From Diphasiastrum complanatum (lineage: Eukaryota > Streptophyta > Lycopodiopsida > Lycopodiales > Lycopodiaceae): a stretch of DNA of 64,000 nt. Below, one piece after another: positions 22,461-32,937 of this stretch. The stretch is taken from positions 36,754,976 to 36,818,975 of the forward strand of contig CM055097.1 in the NCBI GenBank assembly GCA_029204225.1, in the 5' to 3' direction. The first letter of the stretch is position 1. Each line of letters opens with the position of its first letter. A model generated the notes under the pieces. That model saw nothing but the letters and a program-made list of their open reading frames with translations, did not search any database and was not told the DNA's origin. The translations under genes and the position numbers were made by a program.

Positions 22461-22911
22461 AGTTATGAACGTAGCCACGGCTGATCTAGATTTAGTCTAT
22501 GAAAGCATCACATAAGCAAGACTTAACCCTAGAAAGCAGGAGAGAGAAAGCTTAAAGAGAAGAAAGAAGGAGATCATATCATAAGCCAAGTAACAAATGA
22601 CACAGAATCCCTACTTATAGCCAAGAGGAAGCCCTAAAAGGAAGCTTCCAGTGGCTAGGGCCAAACTGAGAGGGAAAATAGTGCGCCCTCCAAGAAGGCC
22701 CCCACTCTCAGTAATATGACCAAATAACCAATATAGTGAATCATAGGGCCCAAGGCCAATAATATGGTCTAAATGTCAATAATAGGGCCCAAGGCCAACC
22801 ATATAGTCTAAATGTCAAATAATGAATAAAAAAGGGCCCAAAGCCTGCCTATGCATAAAGTAAAGTAAATGTAAATGGACATGGCGAATGTAATGAGCCG
22901 AGTCCATAACT
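22461..22911 (-). repeat. E2 5-prime LTR
   Basis: On the element strand begins AGTTATGGAC and ends TTCATAACT. It has the TATA-like gctataagtag near 22,620. Confidence 0.93.
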
Positions 22912-22916
22912 TTACT

Positions 22917-23437
22917 AGTGACAACTTTGTAGACTAATAGTTTTGCTTGATGTGTAGTTAGCTTTACTAGCATGGTGGCTAGTCAGAACAAACTCTTATG
23001 TGTCAGGTATCTTTTCCACCCTTTGGTTTTTAGGAAGGATTGTGATATCCCTTGAAGGTGAATGGTGGGAGGACCAAAGGTCTTAAAACTTGATAAGAAG
23101 AGGTTGAATGACCCTCATATACTCCCCTTGAAATTGTCAGTACTATTAATTACAAATTCGTATTTTGTCGACCCTCGTGATGCTGTGCATTGACTTGCAA
23201 AAGTACTCCATTTTAAGGCAATCTTTATGTCAGAGGTCTAGAGGAGAGATCCATGGATGATAAAAGGTGCAAGAAATGTGTATGCTAGGTTGTGTGACAT
23301 CCCTAGTTGTCTAGATTTATGGACTACAAATATATAGGCAATAAATATCTTTATCTATAAAGGATCAAAGTTACAAGTGCACTAAACTTCAAGTAGAATA
23401 TGACCATTTTGAAAGTAGCTTTTGAATGAATAGGAGA
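22917..23437. other. Intron sequence without recognisable content
   Basis: AT-rich DNA with no coding or repeat homology that I can see. Confidence 0.55.
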
Positions 23438-23900
23438 AGTTATGGACGATTTGGTCCATAGATGACATGTATTACAGGGCCTATACTCATTTACATTGAT
23501 TTGTTGGACATAAGCCTTTTTATTTGTATACAGGCCTAAAAACCTTTTTTATGCATTTATATTTGGAGCTGGCCAAGGGCCCATCTATTACTATTTTGGT
23601 AATGGAGTGAGTTTCATATTGGGAGGGCCCACTATTTTCCCTCCCCTGGCCCTACTTTGGATAAGTTTAGTTGAAGTGCCTAGAAGCTTCTATTTGAGAA
23701 TTCTTGTTGGGTATAAAGGGGCCCTCTGTACATACTACATTCATTTTTTAGCTTATTATTTGGTATTGCTTGGGCTCTTTGTGGGAGAACTCTTGCCTTT
23801 ACTATTGCTCGTAGGGCTTTGGCCATTGATTCTATGTGAAGATATTTGCCATTCTTCGAGGAAGATTGTTAGATTGCTTCATGTTTGCTCAACTTAATAA
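23438..23900 (+). repeat. Diverged solo LTR related to the E1-E3 family
   Basis: Begins AGTTATGGAC and shares the landmarks of the family LTRs in order: a Ctttacatt-like start, AGGCCT words, ggagggcccactattttccc, GAAGCTTC and gggtataaagg (TATA). No internal region or second LTR follows. The right end is unclear, and I find no target duplication. Confidence 0.6.
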
Positions 23901-24589
23901 GATTTCAATTCTGGCTTGAGGTAAAGCAAAGAGATTTGTTACAGTCCAGCATAAGAACGAGGTAAACCAAAACCCCCTCCCCCCAAAAGGACGCCTTTTG
24001 GAAGGTATTCTTTCCGCATGTCACTGATCAATGATGCGTCCATTAGCTAAGCTTTTCAAATGCTTCACTGGTCTTCAACTTAATTTTTATTCAGTAAGTC
24101 TGATCCTCTAGTAAGATTTCTTAATCCTGCATCTGCCAGGATAATCTCAGTGAACCTTGATTATACTCCAATATTATCAGGTCTGCTATGTGATCCCTGA
24201 GTTTTACTTGTTGAAGAAGCTCTCCATTTCTTTTCGAATGCAGGCTAGTTACAACCTTGACTGCTTTAAGAAATGATGCTGCAGGCCCAGTTTTGTTTGC
24301 CACATAGGAAGTGGAATGGGTTGTAAAAGTTAGATTTCTTTATAGCCAGTTTGTTGCTTTAATGATTCTTTTTTATGTAGCATATCTTCATTTGTGGAGA
24401 AAATCTAGAATTTGGTGTGTGCATTCTCTTCGAGTATTTTGGTAACTATGCAAAGGGTTTTGCTTTTTGATTGTAAGCCATACTGAAAAACTTTTTGTGC
24501 TATCAATCAGACTTCTCAATAATTTAGCTTTGGTTACATACAGCAGGAGAATGGGCATGCACATAATGTGTTTCATGCTTCACATTTAG

Positions 24590-24898
24590 GTACCCAACAT
24601 ATGGAAGAATGAGGACCTGGATCTTATAGCAAACGCCATGCAACCCTTACTTCTACAACAAGGCGTTGCAGCCACTAAGTTAGCACTGCAAACTTTGTTT
24701 CTGAAGCGTGTGCGTCAAAATCTTCATGTTGTCATTTGCATGAGTCCTATTGGAGATGCTTTTCGTACACGGCTTCGAATGTTTCCATCTCTCGTGAACT
24801 GTTGTACTATAGACTGGTTTCGCGAGTGGCCCGAGGAAGCACTGCAATCAGTCGCTAGAAACTTTCTTACAGCCACCCAGATGTTGACTGCCGAGGAG
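24590..24898 (+). CDS. Dynein heavy chain exon 5 (AAA4 C-terminal part)
   Basis: One hundred and three codons starting VPNIWKNEDLDLIANAM and containing RVRQNLHVVICMSP, RTRLRMFPSLVNCCTIDWF and REWPEEAL, the conserved end of AAA4. The acceptor is cacatttag|GTA and the donor GAG|gtacct, both phase 0. The pattern CTIDWFxEWPxEAL is shared by axonemal dyneins and supports a ciliary rather than a cytoplasmic motor; angiosperms have neither. Confidence 0.95.
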
Positions 24899-25019
24899 GT
24901 ACCTTTTCCTAAATGTGAATGCCACTAGAAAGTAGGTGTTTTTTTTTTGCTTTTTTTGATAAATGTAGCCAATATGGTATTGCCAAGCCCTGTAAGTCCT
25001 CTAACTGGTATATCTATAG

Positions 25020-25370
25020 GTGCAAGCTATTATCAGTGCATGTGTGTACATTCATCAATCAGTCGAAAGGCGTTCGAGGGAATTCTTGGAAGAACTTCAT
25101 CGTTACAATTATGTCACGCCAACTAGCTATCTCGAACTTCTTCGAACCTTTATTAAGCTTTTAGCTGAGAAACGAGAAGAGCTGGGGCAGCTTCGTTCCA
25201 GACTTGAAATAGGCCTTGACAAACTGTTGACAACAGCAAATGAAGTAGAGCTTATGCAAAAGGAGCTTGTTCGACTTCAGCCTGTACTCGAGGCGACTGC
25301 CAAAGAAGCTGATGATATGATGGTTGTAATCACGCATGACAAAAAAGATGCAGATATAACAAAGCAAGAG
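25020..25370 (+). CDS. Dynein heavy chain exon 6 (start of stalk coiled coil 1)
   Basis: One hundred and seventeen codons. The first part (IHQSVERRSREF, YVTPTSYLELLRTF) closes AAA4. The remainder, rich in E, K and L heptads (LLAEKREELGQLRSRLEIGLDKL), begins the antiparallel coiled-coil stalk that carries the microtubule-binding domain. The acceptor is tctatag|GTG after a 121-bp intron, and the donor is GAG|gtcatt. The following intron, 28.2 kb long, breaks the coiled-coil helix and holds most of the mobile elements in the window. Confidence 0.95.
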
Positions 25371-26074
25371 GTCATTGTCTCATCTTTTACTTTATGAAGC
25401 AATCAATTGGTGTTTACTTCTACACAGGTACATTGACAATAAAATACTTCAAGATAGAAAAAGGTGGCTTGATGTGGTCATGCTTTTATCAAGAAGTCTA
25501 AAACAAACATTTCATATGCTAAGTATGATTAAAATAGTCGACATAGAAGCGAACAGTGTGAACTTTCAATAGTGTGTGAAGGTTTTATGAGAGAAAGCTC
25601 GTAGATGGTAAGAAACATGAGACATGTCCATGTCAAACTGTAAGATACCCTGCACTTGTGTTTCTTCCGGTTAGAATCACAAATAGACCTCAATTTTATC
25701 TCATGGTATAGCAAGATCCAATCAAATAGAAACTAGAAGGTTGGATCATTCAATCACTATATAGAACTGTAGTGAAAACTATAAATTTGACTAAAGGCAT
25801 CCTTATTTTGGAAGTCTTGTCCAAATCCGCATCTTATGGATTAGAGAGCTGTTTTGGAACATTAACCACATGCAGCCATGTACACAATTCAAATTATTAT
25901 GAATGTGTTGTAGTATTCTGGGTGGAAATTGAAAAGGATTACACATAAAGCCTAGCCTTTCTAAGAATGTAAAATGTACTTATAGAGCCAAGTAAAACAA
26001 ATAGAATTTAAGCAGATTCGCAATGGCAAACAATATTCAGAATCGTACAAATAAGAATCAACGACAAATAAATA
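25371..26074. other. Intron sequence without recognisable content
   Basis: Start of the 28-kb intron; AT-rich, no homology seen before the E4 LTR. Confidence 0.55.
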
Positions 26075-26373
26075 ACCACATGATATTGTTGCATCCGCGT
26101 CCTTTACGCAGGCCTTGGGGCCCCTTTTATTAGTCTAGTTCACATTTTGGTTATGTACTGGCCTTGGGCCCATTTTATTACTCTATTTGATATTTGGTCA
26201 TGTACTGATGAGGGGGGCCATCTGGGGGGTCACAGACCCTATCTGCAGGGCGCACTATTATCCCTCTTAGAGATTGGTTTCGTCAGTCTTATCCATTGAG
26301 GGCTCCCTTTTAGGGCTTCTCTATGGGTATAAGTAGGAGACATTGTCATTGATTATTCAGCTTATGATATTGA

Positions 26374-26393
26374 TCTCTCTCTCTCTCTCTCTC
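26374..26393. repeat. (CT)10 at LINE 5-prime junction
   Basis: In the uninterrupted LTRs (7,290 and 11,936) the same place reads gatctctctcttt. Here the CT run is longer and leads straight into the LINE. Confidence 0.85.
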
Positions 26394-27232
26394 ATGGTTC
26401 TCTCAGGCATCCCACCTCCTACATGAGTCATTTGGTATCTCCATTACTGATCTTCCATTGGGCACTCACCAGTATATCCGACGTTTTCTATACCGTGCAT
26501 ATCTAGCACGTACATGGAGTCGCCAGTTGGGAGTCAAGCCGGATCTCTACCGGACTCACTTTCTCGAGCTGGATACAGTTGGAGTCCTAGGATTGCCACG
26601 TTACTTAGCCTCAGGTTTATCGCATTGCCTCAGGGTCACATTGGGACAGCTCAGAGTATCCTCACATCAGCTCGGTATTGAGACTGGGAGATTCCATGGT
26701 ATTCCACGAGAGGAGCGGATTTGCCAGTTTTGCTCCTTGGGCGAGGTGGAGTCTGAGGAGCACTTTATTTTTAGATACCCCATTTACTATGACATCAGAG
26801 GGAGATACCACTGTTTGTTCCGAGACATGCCCACCACTCTACGCTCTCTTATATCATATGAGGACTCCAGATGCGTGGCTCTCATGATACGAGAGATGTT
26901 CCTATTGCGACATAATCTACACGAGGCGACCCATCACTCTACTCCTCAGCTACTGATCATGTTGCAGCCCGCATCACATCCTTCTATAGTATCGACAATG
27001 CATCATGATTGTGTCTCAGATTTTATGCACCGATTATTGCATATATCTTAGTGTACACTAGCTGTTCTATTTAACATCTTTGGAGACGTTTTATATCTTA
27101 GTGTACACTAGCTGTTTTACTTTAACATCTTCGGAGACGTTTTATATGCTCCCATTGTTACAACATGCTTGACATGTACCTTTTTAGTCTTATATGCCTT
27201 TGGCATGGAAAAGACATTAATAAAGCTTTCTT
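26394..27232 (+). mobile_element. 5-prime truncated LINE, C-terminal region
   Basis: Encodes the LINE C-terminus from about 26,398 (HQYIRRFLYRAYLARTW, then FHGIPREERICQFC, EEHFIFRYPIYYDI). The cysteine/histidine cluster has a tyrosine where the last cysteine is expected. Further on, TLRSLISYEDS and ALMIREM match the LINE at 6,337-6,996. The frame is open to a stop near 27,050. The 3-prime UTR has a 39-bp imperfect duplication (27,043-27,140) and ends ATTAATAAAGC followed by TC repeats. Confidence 0.82.

Positions 27233-27308
<76 letters not shown>
27233..27308. repeat. (TC)n tail of the LINE
   Basis: About 38 TC units after AATAAAGCTTTCTT. The E4 LTR sequence resumes directly after it. Confidence 0.96.
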
Positions 27309-27313
<5 letters not shown>

Positions 27314-27482
27314 CTTACGCATTCTCTTTCCTGCTTTCTAGACTAGTTTCTTGCTTATGTGCTGCTTTCCTAGCTTAGCCATTAATCTATTGTGAATCTA
27401 TTCATAACTTGGTATCGAAGCACTTTCCTTGGCGAAAGGTTGGCACATATTTTCAGATCTGATTTTTTCTAGGAGGGCGCTA

Positions 27483-27883
27483 AGTTATGGACTTGGCTCT
27501 TTACATTCGCCACGTCCATTCGCACCTACTTTACTTTTACTTTTTATGCATAAGCAGGCCTTGGGCCCTCTATTTTATTGTTTACTGGCATTTAGACTAT
27601 ATGGTTGGCCTTGGGCCCTATTATTCATTTATTGACATATTACCTTAGAGGGGGACCCTCTTGGAGGGTGCACTATTTTCCCTCCCAGTTGACTATTATC
27701 CTCTGGACCCCTTTTTAGGGCTTCTTGTTGGGTATAAGTAGGGCTCCAGTGTCACTTTCATTTCTCAGTTTATGATATGGATCTCTCTCCTTTAGCCTCC
27801 TTAGTCTCTCCTTTTCTTGCTTTCTAGGATTAAGTCTTGCTTTTATGCTACTTTCTAGATTACTTGTGGATCCGTTCGTAACT
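27483..27883 (+). repeat. E3 5-prime LTR
   Basis: Begins AGTTATGG, has gtataagtag near 27,733, and ends CGTAACT. Confidence 0.93.
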
Positions 27884-27895
27884 TGGCATCAGAGC
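27884..27895 (+). other. E3 primer-binding site
   Basis: TGGCATCAGAGC matches the initiator-methionine tRNA complement at 11 of 12 positions and touches the LTR end. Confidence 0.85.
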
Positions 27896-28735
27896 ACTTT
27901 CCTGAGCACAAATTTTTTTTCCCGAAGAACTCCACCCTCCATCGTTGTCCTTCTCTGGCCTCTCCCTTGCTCATCCTAACCTAGCTCCCTGCCCTCCCTC
28001 GCTGTCCCTCCTCTTGTTGTTCACCTCTTGCTCTCCCTACGCTGGCCTCTCCTCCCTTGCTGTCCCTCCTCTCCCTTCAACTCTTGCTCTCCCTACGCTG
28101 GCCTCTCCTCTTGCCTACCCTCGCTGTCCCTCATCTCCCTCGCTGTTCCTCCCTGACCCCCGCACTCCTCCTTCTATCCCTACCCTCACTGCCCCTCCTT
28201 TACCCCCTTGCTGTTCATCCCTGACCACCCCCCTCTCCTCCTTCTATCCCTACCCTCGCTGCCCCTCCTTGACCCCTCGCTGTTCATCCTTGACCCCTCC
28301 CCTCTTGTCCTTCTCTCTTTCATGCAGATAGCTCCTGCAATTCGTGGATAAAGCACACCACATCTTCTATAATTTTTTTTGCTGCTCTTATTTCTTCATC
28401 TACGATTGGTTGCAGTTGTTGTGGTATTATCGGATGCTTTCTGAAAGCCGTGCACGAAGTTTCTTTGAGTGGGCATTCTCATCCCGTTTGGTGGCAACCG
28501 ATTTTCTTTGGTCACATTTAGGAACAGTTCCTCGGTATTTTCGATCTTGGCACTTGGACTGGAGACGCAAATTTCCCTTTTCCTGCTTCTATTACGAATT
28601 TGTGTGAGAGTCACTTACGTGTTTCTTTTTATGGCGAACCTGTTGTGACAACTTATGTCCTCTCCTTCAGTTCGTCCATTGGATTTCGTATGTCTCTCGT
28701 TCTTGCTCTAGTTTCATTTCTCTTTCAGTATGTCG
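27896..28735 (+). other. E3 leader with pyrimidine-rich tandem repeats
   Basis: From about 27,940 to 28,320 the strand is C/T-rich, with repeated blocks such as ccctcgctgtccctcc, ccctacgctggcctctcc and ccttctatccctaccctc spaced about 55-65 bp apart. Nothing coding is recognised. Confidence 0.65.
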
Positions 28736-29035
28736 GAAGCTCATTCCCCGACCATGAGTGAACACTTTTTCCCGACCTCGTCCCCCCTCAGTTTCTACTC
28801 CACCCCCTACATTGCCTTCCTCCTCTATTGTTCCTTCTGCCACACGTCCTCCTATTCCTTGCCCTGCTTTTGTCCGCCGCTACACTTCCGCAGAGTTCGC
28901 CGACATTCAGCAAAAACGTCTCTGTTTCCGTTATAAGAGTCCAGACCACCTCGCTCGTGATTATTGCCAGACTCTTCCTCCTACTACTGTTGTTTTCTAT
29001 CATGAAGGCACTGACACTCTGACGACCCTGATCCT
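28736..29035 (+). pseudogene. E3 gag, mostly deleted
   Basis: A short start (ATG then SEAHSPTMSE) is joined at about 28,765 to the proline-rich end of gag (SRPRPPSVSTPPP); the capsid core is gone. The zinc knuckle reads CFRYKSPDHLARDYC, so one zinc ligand is lost and spacing has changed. It cannot package RNA as it stands. Confidence 0.88.
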
Positions 29036-29878
29036 GTGTCCGAGCCTTCTTCTTACCTCCTCCCAACTACTTGCCATGCCCAGCTTGCTTATGCTACCTG
29101 GACTGGGCGTCATGGTCCTCGCTCCATTAGATTATACACACGCATTACTGGATGGGAATATATTGCTTTAGTGGATACAGGCAGCACACATTCCTTTATT
29201 TGTAGTTACATCTCCAGTCGGATCCGTGCTTTACCTATTCCTACTCCACAAACTCTCACTGTTGAGGTTGCCAGTTCTCATTCTTTCCCTAGCTCTCAGA
29301 TGTTCCAGGGCTTGACATACCGCATTGGGGATTTTTCTGGACAGGCGGATCTTTATATTATCCCTATGGAGCGCTACGATATTATCCTTGGTGCTGATTG
29401 GTTTGCTTCTCTTGGTGCCATTACACTGGATTTGACACAACAGACACTCACTTTTGTGCATGGTTCAGTTACCCACTCCCTTGTTGGCATCAATTCCCAG
29501 GGAGATTACTAGCTGATCAGTGGGAAACAGTTTATGCGTAGCCTTCCTAAGGCTCATTGTGCGGCTCTCTTATGTGTACAGCGTGCTACAGCAGCTCCTT
29601 CAGTCGCCATTTCACCACCACCAACTATTCCTCAGGTGATATCTGACCTATTACATCGGTATGCTTATGTCTTTTCAGAACCTACGACGCTACCACCATT
29701 GCGTGATGTTAACCACCACATTGATTTACGCCCTGGGTCTACTCCTCCCTCCCGTCCTCCCTACCGTATGTCTAAGTCTGAGCGTGATGAGGTTGAGCTT
29801 CAGATATCTGCTTTATTAGACCAGGGTCTTATTGTTCCCAGCCATAGCCCTTTTGGTGCACCCTGTTCTCCTTGTTAG
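29036..29878 (+). pseudogene. E3 aspartic protease and linker
   Basis: The active site LVDTGSTHSF is near 29,165, followed by SFPSSQMFQGLTYRIGDF and ILGADWFASLGAITLDL, then SGKQFMRSLPKAHCAALL and the pre-RT linker PPSRPPYRMSKSERDEVE. A TAG at 29,510 separates protease from linker. This copy shows what E1 deleted and what E2 had interrupted. The enzyme cuts the Gag-Pol polyprotein. Confidence 0.9.
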
Positions 29879-30800
29879 TAAGAAAGATGGTACCAAACGT
29901 CTCTGTGTAGATTATCGTGCCTTCAATAAGCTCACTATCCGTAACCAGTACCCTATCCCTCACATGGATGACCTATTTGATCAGCTTGGCACTTCCCAGA
30001 TTTTTTCCAAGATAGACCTTTGTTCTGGATATCACCAGATTAGGATGCACGCCTCTGACGAACATAAGACTGCTTTTCGTACCCATCTTGGCTTATATGA
30101 GTTTCATGTGCTTCCTTTTGGTGTTACTAACGGTCCTACATTCCAGAATGTTATGAATAACATTATGCGTCCTCTTCTTGGTCATTGTGTTTTAGTTTAT
30201 TTCGACGACATTCTCATTTTTAGTACATCCCTTGATGAGCATGTGTCTCATCTCACGTCTGTCTTTCAGTTACTCATTCACCATCATTTTTTTGCCAAAC
30301 TATCCAAATGTTCTTTCGTTGTTGCTGAGATTGAATTTCTTGGCTTTCTTATTTGTGATGGGCGTCTTCGCCTTGATCCTCGTAAGGTTCAGGCTATCCA
30401 GGATTGGCCTACACCAAACGATGTTCACCATGTTCGTATGTTCCTCGGTTTAGCCACTCACCTTCCCCGCCCTGTTCCACACTTTGCCACTGTGGCTGCT
30501 CCTCTTCATGCTCTTCTAAAGAAATCTCGTACATTTCTGTGGACCCCTGATTGTCAGACAACCTTTGATACTCTTCGTCGCGCTATTGTTGATGCCGCTG
30601 TCATGTGCTTATCTCGATTTGACCAGAAATTTATTGTTGAGACTGATGCTAGTTGGCTTGGGTGCCTTGCTTCGCCAGTCCCAGTGCATCATTGCTTATG
30701 AGTCACGCCGGCTTCGCTCTTATGAGCAACAATATTCTGTCCATGAGAAAGAGCTTCTCGCCATTATCTATGCTCTTAAGAAGTGGCGTTTACCTGTATC
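29860..30800 (+). pseudogene. E3 reverse transcriptase and start of RNase H
   Basis: RT motifs are VLLVSKKDGTKRLCVDYRAF, SKIDLCSGYHQIRMH, LPFGVTNGPTFQNVM and the catalytic VYFDDILIFS. RNase H begins at FIVETDAS near 30,640, where a frameshift follows (the next frame reads VGLGALLRQSQCIIAYESRR). A second frame change at about 29,865 separates it from the linker. Confidence 0.92.
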
Positions 30801-31768
30801 GTATACCATTTGACATTGTCACTGACCACCAGTCCCTCCGTTATTTATTATCCCAGTGGGATCTTAGTGATCATCAATTTCGTTGGTTGCAATTTTTACA
30901 ATCCTTTGATTTTTCTATTTTATACCGTCCTGGCCGTTCGAATGCTGCTGCCGATGCTTTATCCCGTCTGCCTGCTTTGTTACACACACTTGTTGCCACC
31001 ATTCCTACTTGGTTTGATGATCTTCCTTCTGCTTACCTCACTTATCCTGGCTTTCGTGATGTTTATAGTTCTGCACCTCCTGTTTCTTCTCGTCCACACC
31101 AGGTCTACTCCATCGTCGATCACCGTCTTTATCATTTTGGGTCTCTATGTATCCCTAGCTCCTTGCCTCTTCGTCCCCAGTTATTGTCTGATGCTCATTC
31201 CGCCCCCATTGGTGGCCATTTTGGGTTTCAAAAGTCTTATGCTCGTCTTCATGACCACTTTTACTGGCCATCCATGAAGTCTGAGCTAGCCATTCTTATT
31301 CGCAACTGCACCTTTTGTGCCCGCAATAAATACTCCCGTGCTAAGTCTGTTGGTTTTCTTCAGAGTTGGCCTATCCCTCATCGCCAGTGGACCGATATCT
31401 CTATGGACTTTATTCTCGGCCTTCCCCGTACCCAGCGTGGTCATGATTCATGTATGGTGGTGGTTGATAGGTTCTCGAAGCAGGCACATTTCATACCGGT
31501 TCGCAGTACTATTAAAGTTGAGCAGTGTGCACACTTATTTTTGTCAGAGATCTTTCGCCTCCATGGATTTCCTCGTACTATCCTTTCTGATCGGGATAGT
31601 AAGTTTACCTCTACATTTTGGACAGAGCTTATGCGCATACTGGACGTTCAGCTTTCTATGGGTTCCGCTTATCACTCTACTGACGATGGACAGTCTGAGT
31701 TCCTTAATCGGATCCTTGAGGATTATCTCCGCCATTTTGTTACTCTTTCGGGGAAGGACTGGGATTAG
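30800..31768 (+). pseudogene. E3 RNase H end and integrase zinc-binding and catalytic domains
   Basis: RNase H ends with FDIVTDHQSLRYLL. The integrase has its zinc domain (HSAPIGGHFGFQKSYARLHD, then CTFCARNKYSRAKSV). The DDE core is present: D in SMDFILGLPR, D in ILSDRDSKF, E in GQSEFLNRILED. The core removes terminal bases from element DNA and joins it to the target. The frame ends at a TAG at 31,766. Confidence 0.93.
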
Positions 31769-32485
31769 CATCTATCTTTAGCTAAGTATAGCTATAATAG
31801 CTCAATTAGAACCAACACTGGTGTCTCTCCCTTTTTATTATCTCACGGTTATGCACCCCTGTTACCTGGGATACCTCTTCCTCCTAAGGATACACCTGTT
31901 ACACTTGCATCTTTTCTATCAGGTGCTCGCGAGCTTATTTCTCGGGCTAGCACACATCTACAGCACGTCCAACAGCGGTACCAGACTTCTGTTGATCGTC
32001 ATCGACAACATGTTCAGTTTCAGGGTGGGGATATGGTTTATCTACGCCTTCGTTTTGCTCAACACCACTTTATTCAGGGCCATGCACCACGTTATTATGG
32101 ACCTTCTTGCATATTGGAGGTTCTTAGTCCTGTGACATATCGGTTGCAGCTTCCTTCTTCGACACGGGCCTGTGATATATTCCATGTCAGTTTATTACGT
32201 GTTGCTATTGAGGATGATGCTCCTCGTGATGCTGAGTTTCCTACTGATCCAAAGTTATTTCCCCTCCTACCTGTTGCTATTCTACAGGTTCGTCTTCATC
32301 ATAGTCGGCGCTGGCGGCAGATTCAGTTTTTGGTACAGTGGGATGGTCGTCCTGTTGAGGAGGCCATATGGGAGCCTATGGATGTGTTCTATCATACACC
32401 TTTACTTGCGGACCAGGCTCGTGCTCTTGCTGCACATATTGACTCCTCTGTTATAGTTGCGGATACACCAGGACCTGCTGCTTGA
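31769..32485 (+). pseudogene. E3 integrase C-terminus with chromodomain-like end
   Basis: Continues after the TAG with YNSSIRTNTGVSPFLLSHGY, then GARELISRASTHLQ, GDMVYLRLRFAQHHFIQG and YYGPSCILEVLSPVTY. It ends with QIQFLVQWDGRPVEEAIWEP, a chromodomain-like tail that in chromoviruses guides integration to heterochromatin. Five residues (about 15 bp) are missing after IQGHA compared with E2. Confidence 0.9.
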
Positions 32486-32536
32486 TCCTATGCTGCCTCT
32501 TCCTTTCGTGGCGGGGCTTTCTTTTGTGTCGGGGAG

Positions 32537-32932
32537 AGTTATGGACTTGGCTCTTTACATTCGCCACGTCCATTCGCACCTACTTTACCTTTACTTTTTA
32601 TGCATAAGCAGGCCTTGGGCCCTCTATTTTATTGTTTACTGACAATTAGACTATATGCCTTGGGCTCTATTATTCATTTATTGACAAATTACCTTGGAGG
32701 GGGGCCCTCTTGGACGGCGCGCTATTGTCCCTCCCAGTTGACTATTATCCTCTGGACCCCTTCTTAGGGCTTCCTGTTGTGTATAAGTAGGGCTCCAGTG
32801 TCACTTTCATTTCTCAGTTTATGATATGGATCTCTCTCCTTTAGCCTCCTTAGTCTCTCCTTTTCTTGTTTTCTAGGATTAAGTCTCGCTTTTATGCTAC
32901 TTTCTAGATTACTTGTGGATCCGTTCGTAACT
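32537..32932 (+). repeat. E3 3-prime LTR
   Basis: Begins AGTTATGG right after the purine tract tcggggag and ends CGTAACT, followed by the target duplication CGCTA. Confidence 0.93.
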
Positions 32933-32937
32933 CGCTA

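Larger units (their letters stand above)
16216..22911 (-). mobile_element. E2: Ty3/gypsy chromovirus-type LTR retrotransposon
   Basis: Two 451-bp LTRs (22,461-22,911 is the 5-prime one on this strand; 16,216-16,666 the 3-prime one) differ at about six positions, so the insertion is young. TTACT is duplicated at 16,211-16,215 and 22,912-22,916. The order on the minus strand is LTR, primer-binding site, gag, protease, RT, RNase H, integrase, chromodomain-like end, polypurine tract, LTR. It has one stop between protease and RT, a frameshift before integrase, a 0.44-kb insertion in the protease, and a deletion of the integrase core. Confidence 0.95.
14995..24589 (+). other. GC-AG intron, 9.6 kb
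   Basis: The intron starts gcaagg after GAG and ends cacatttag. Exon-exon collinearity with dynein requires this boundary. It holds E2, a complete LTR retrotransposon in antisense orientation, and a diverged solo LTR. Confidence 0.88.
26075..27482 (+). mobile_element. E4: old LTR and leader of the E1-E3 family, invaded by a LINE
   Basis: LTR landmarks are at 26,095-26,373 (cgcgtcc, AGGCCTTGGG, gggtataagtagg) and resume after the LINE at 27,309 with gtctccttacgc, ttcctgctttctag and the end TTCATAACT at 27,409. The primer-binding site TGGTATCGAAGC (27,410-27,421) follows at once, then leader sequence up to 27,482 where E3 inserted. The rest of the leader continues after E3 at 32,938. Confidence 0.75.
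27483..32932 (+). mobile_element. E3: Ty3/gypsy chromovirus-type LTR retrotransposon with near-complete pol
   Basis: LTRs at 27,483-27,883 and 32,537-32,932 differ by roughly 4 percent plus a 6-bp indel. CGCTA is duplicated at 27,478-27,482 and 32,933-32,937. Most of gag is deleted, but protease, RT, RNase H and integrase are all recognisable, with the full DDE triad. A few frameshifts and one stop break the polyprotein. It is inserted in the leader of E4. Confidence 0.95.

Noticed and set aside
23438-23900. Full LTR element at the diverged solo LTR
   Set aside because: No primer-binding site, coding homology or second LTR follows before exon 5.
27896-28735. 128-codon proline/leucine frame at 27,945-28,331 as a gene
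   Set aside because: It lies in tandem pyrimidine repeats of the E3 leader and has no domain or splice support.
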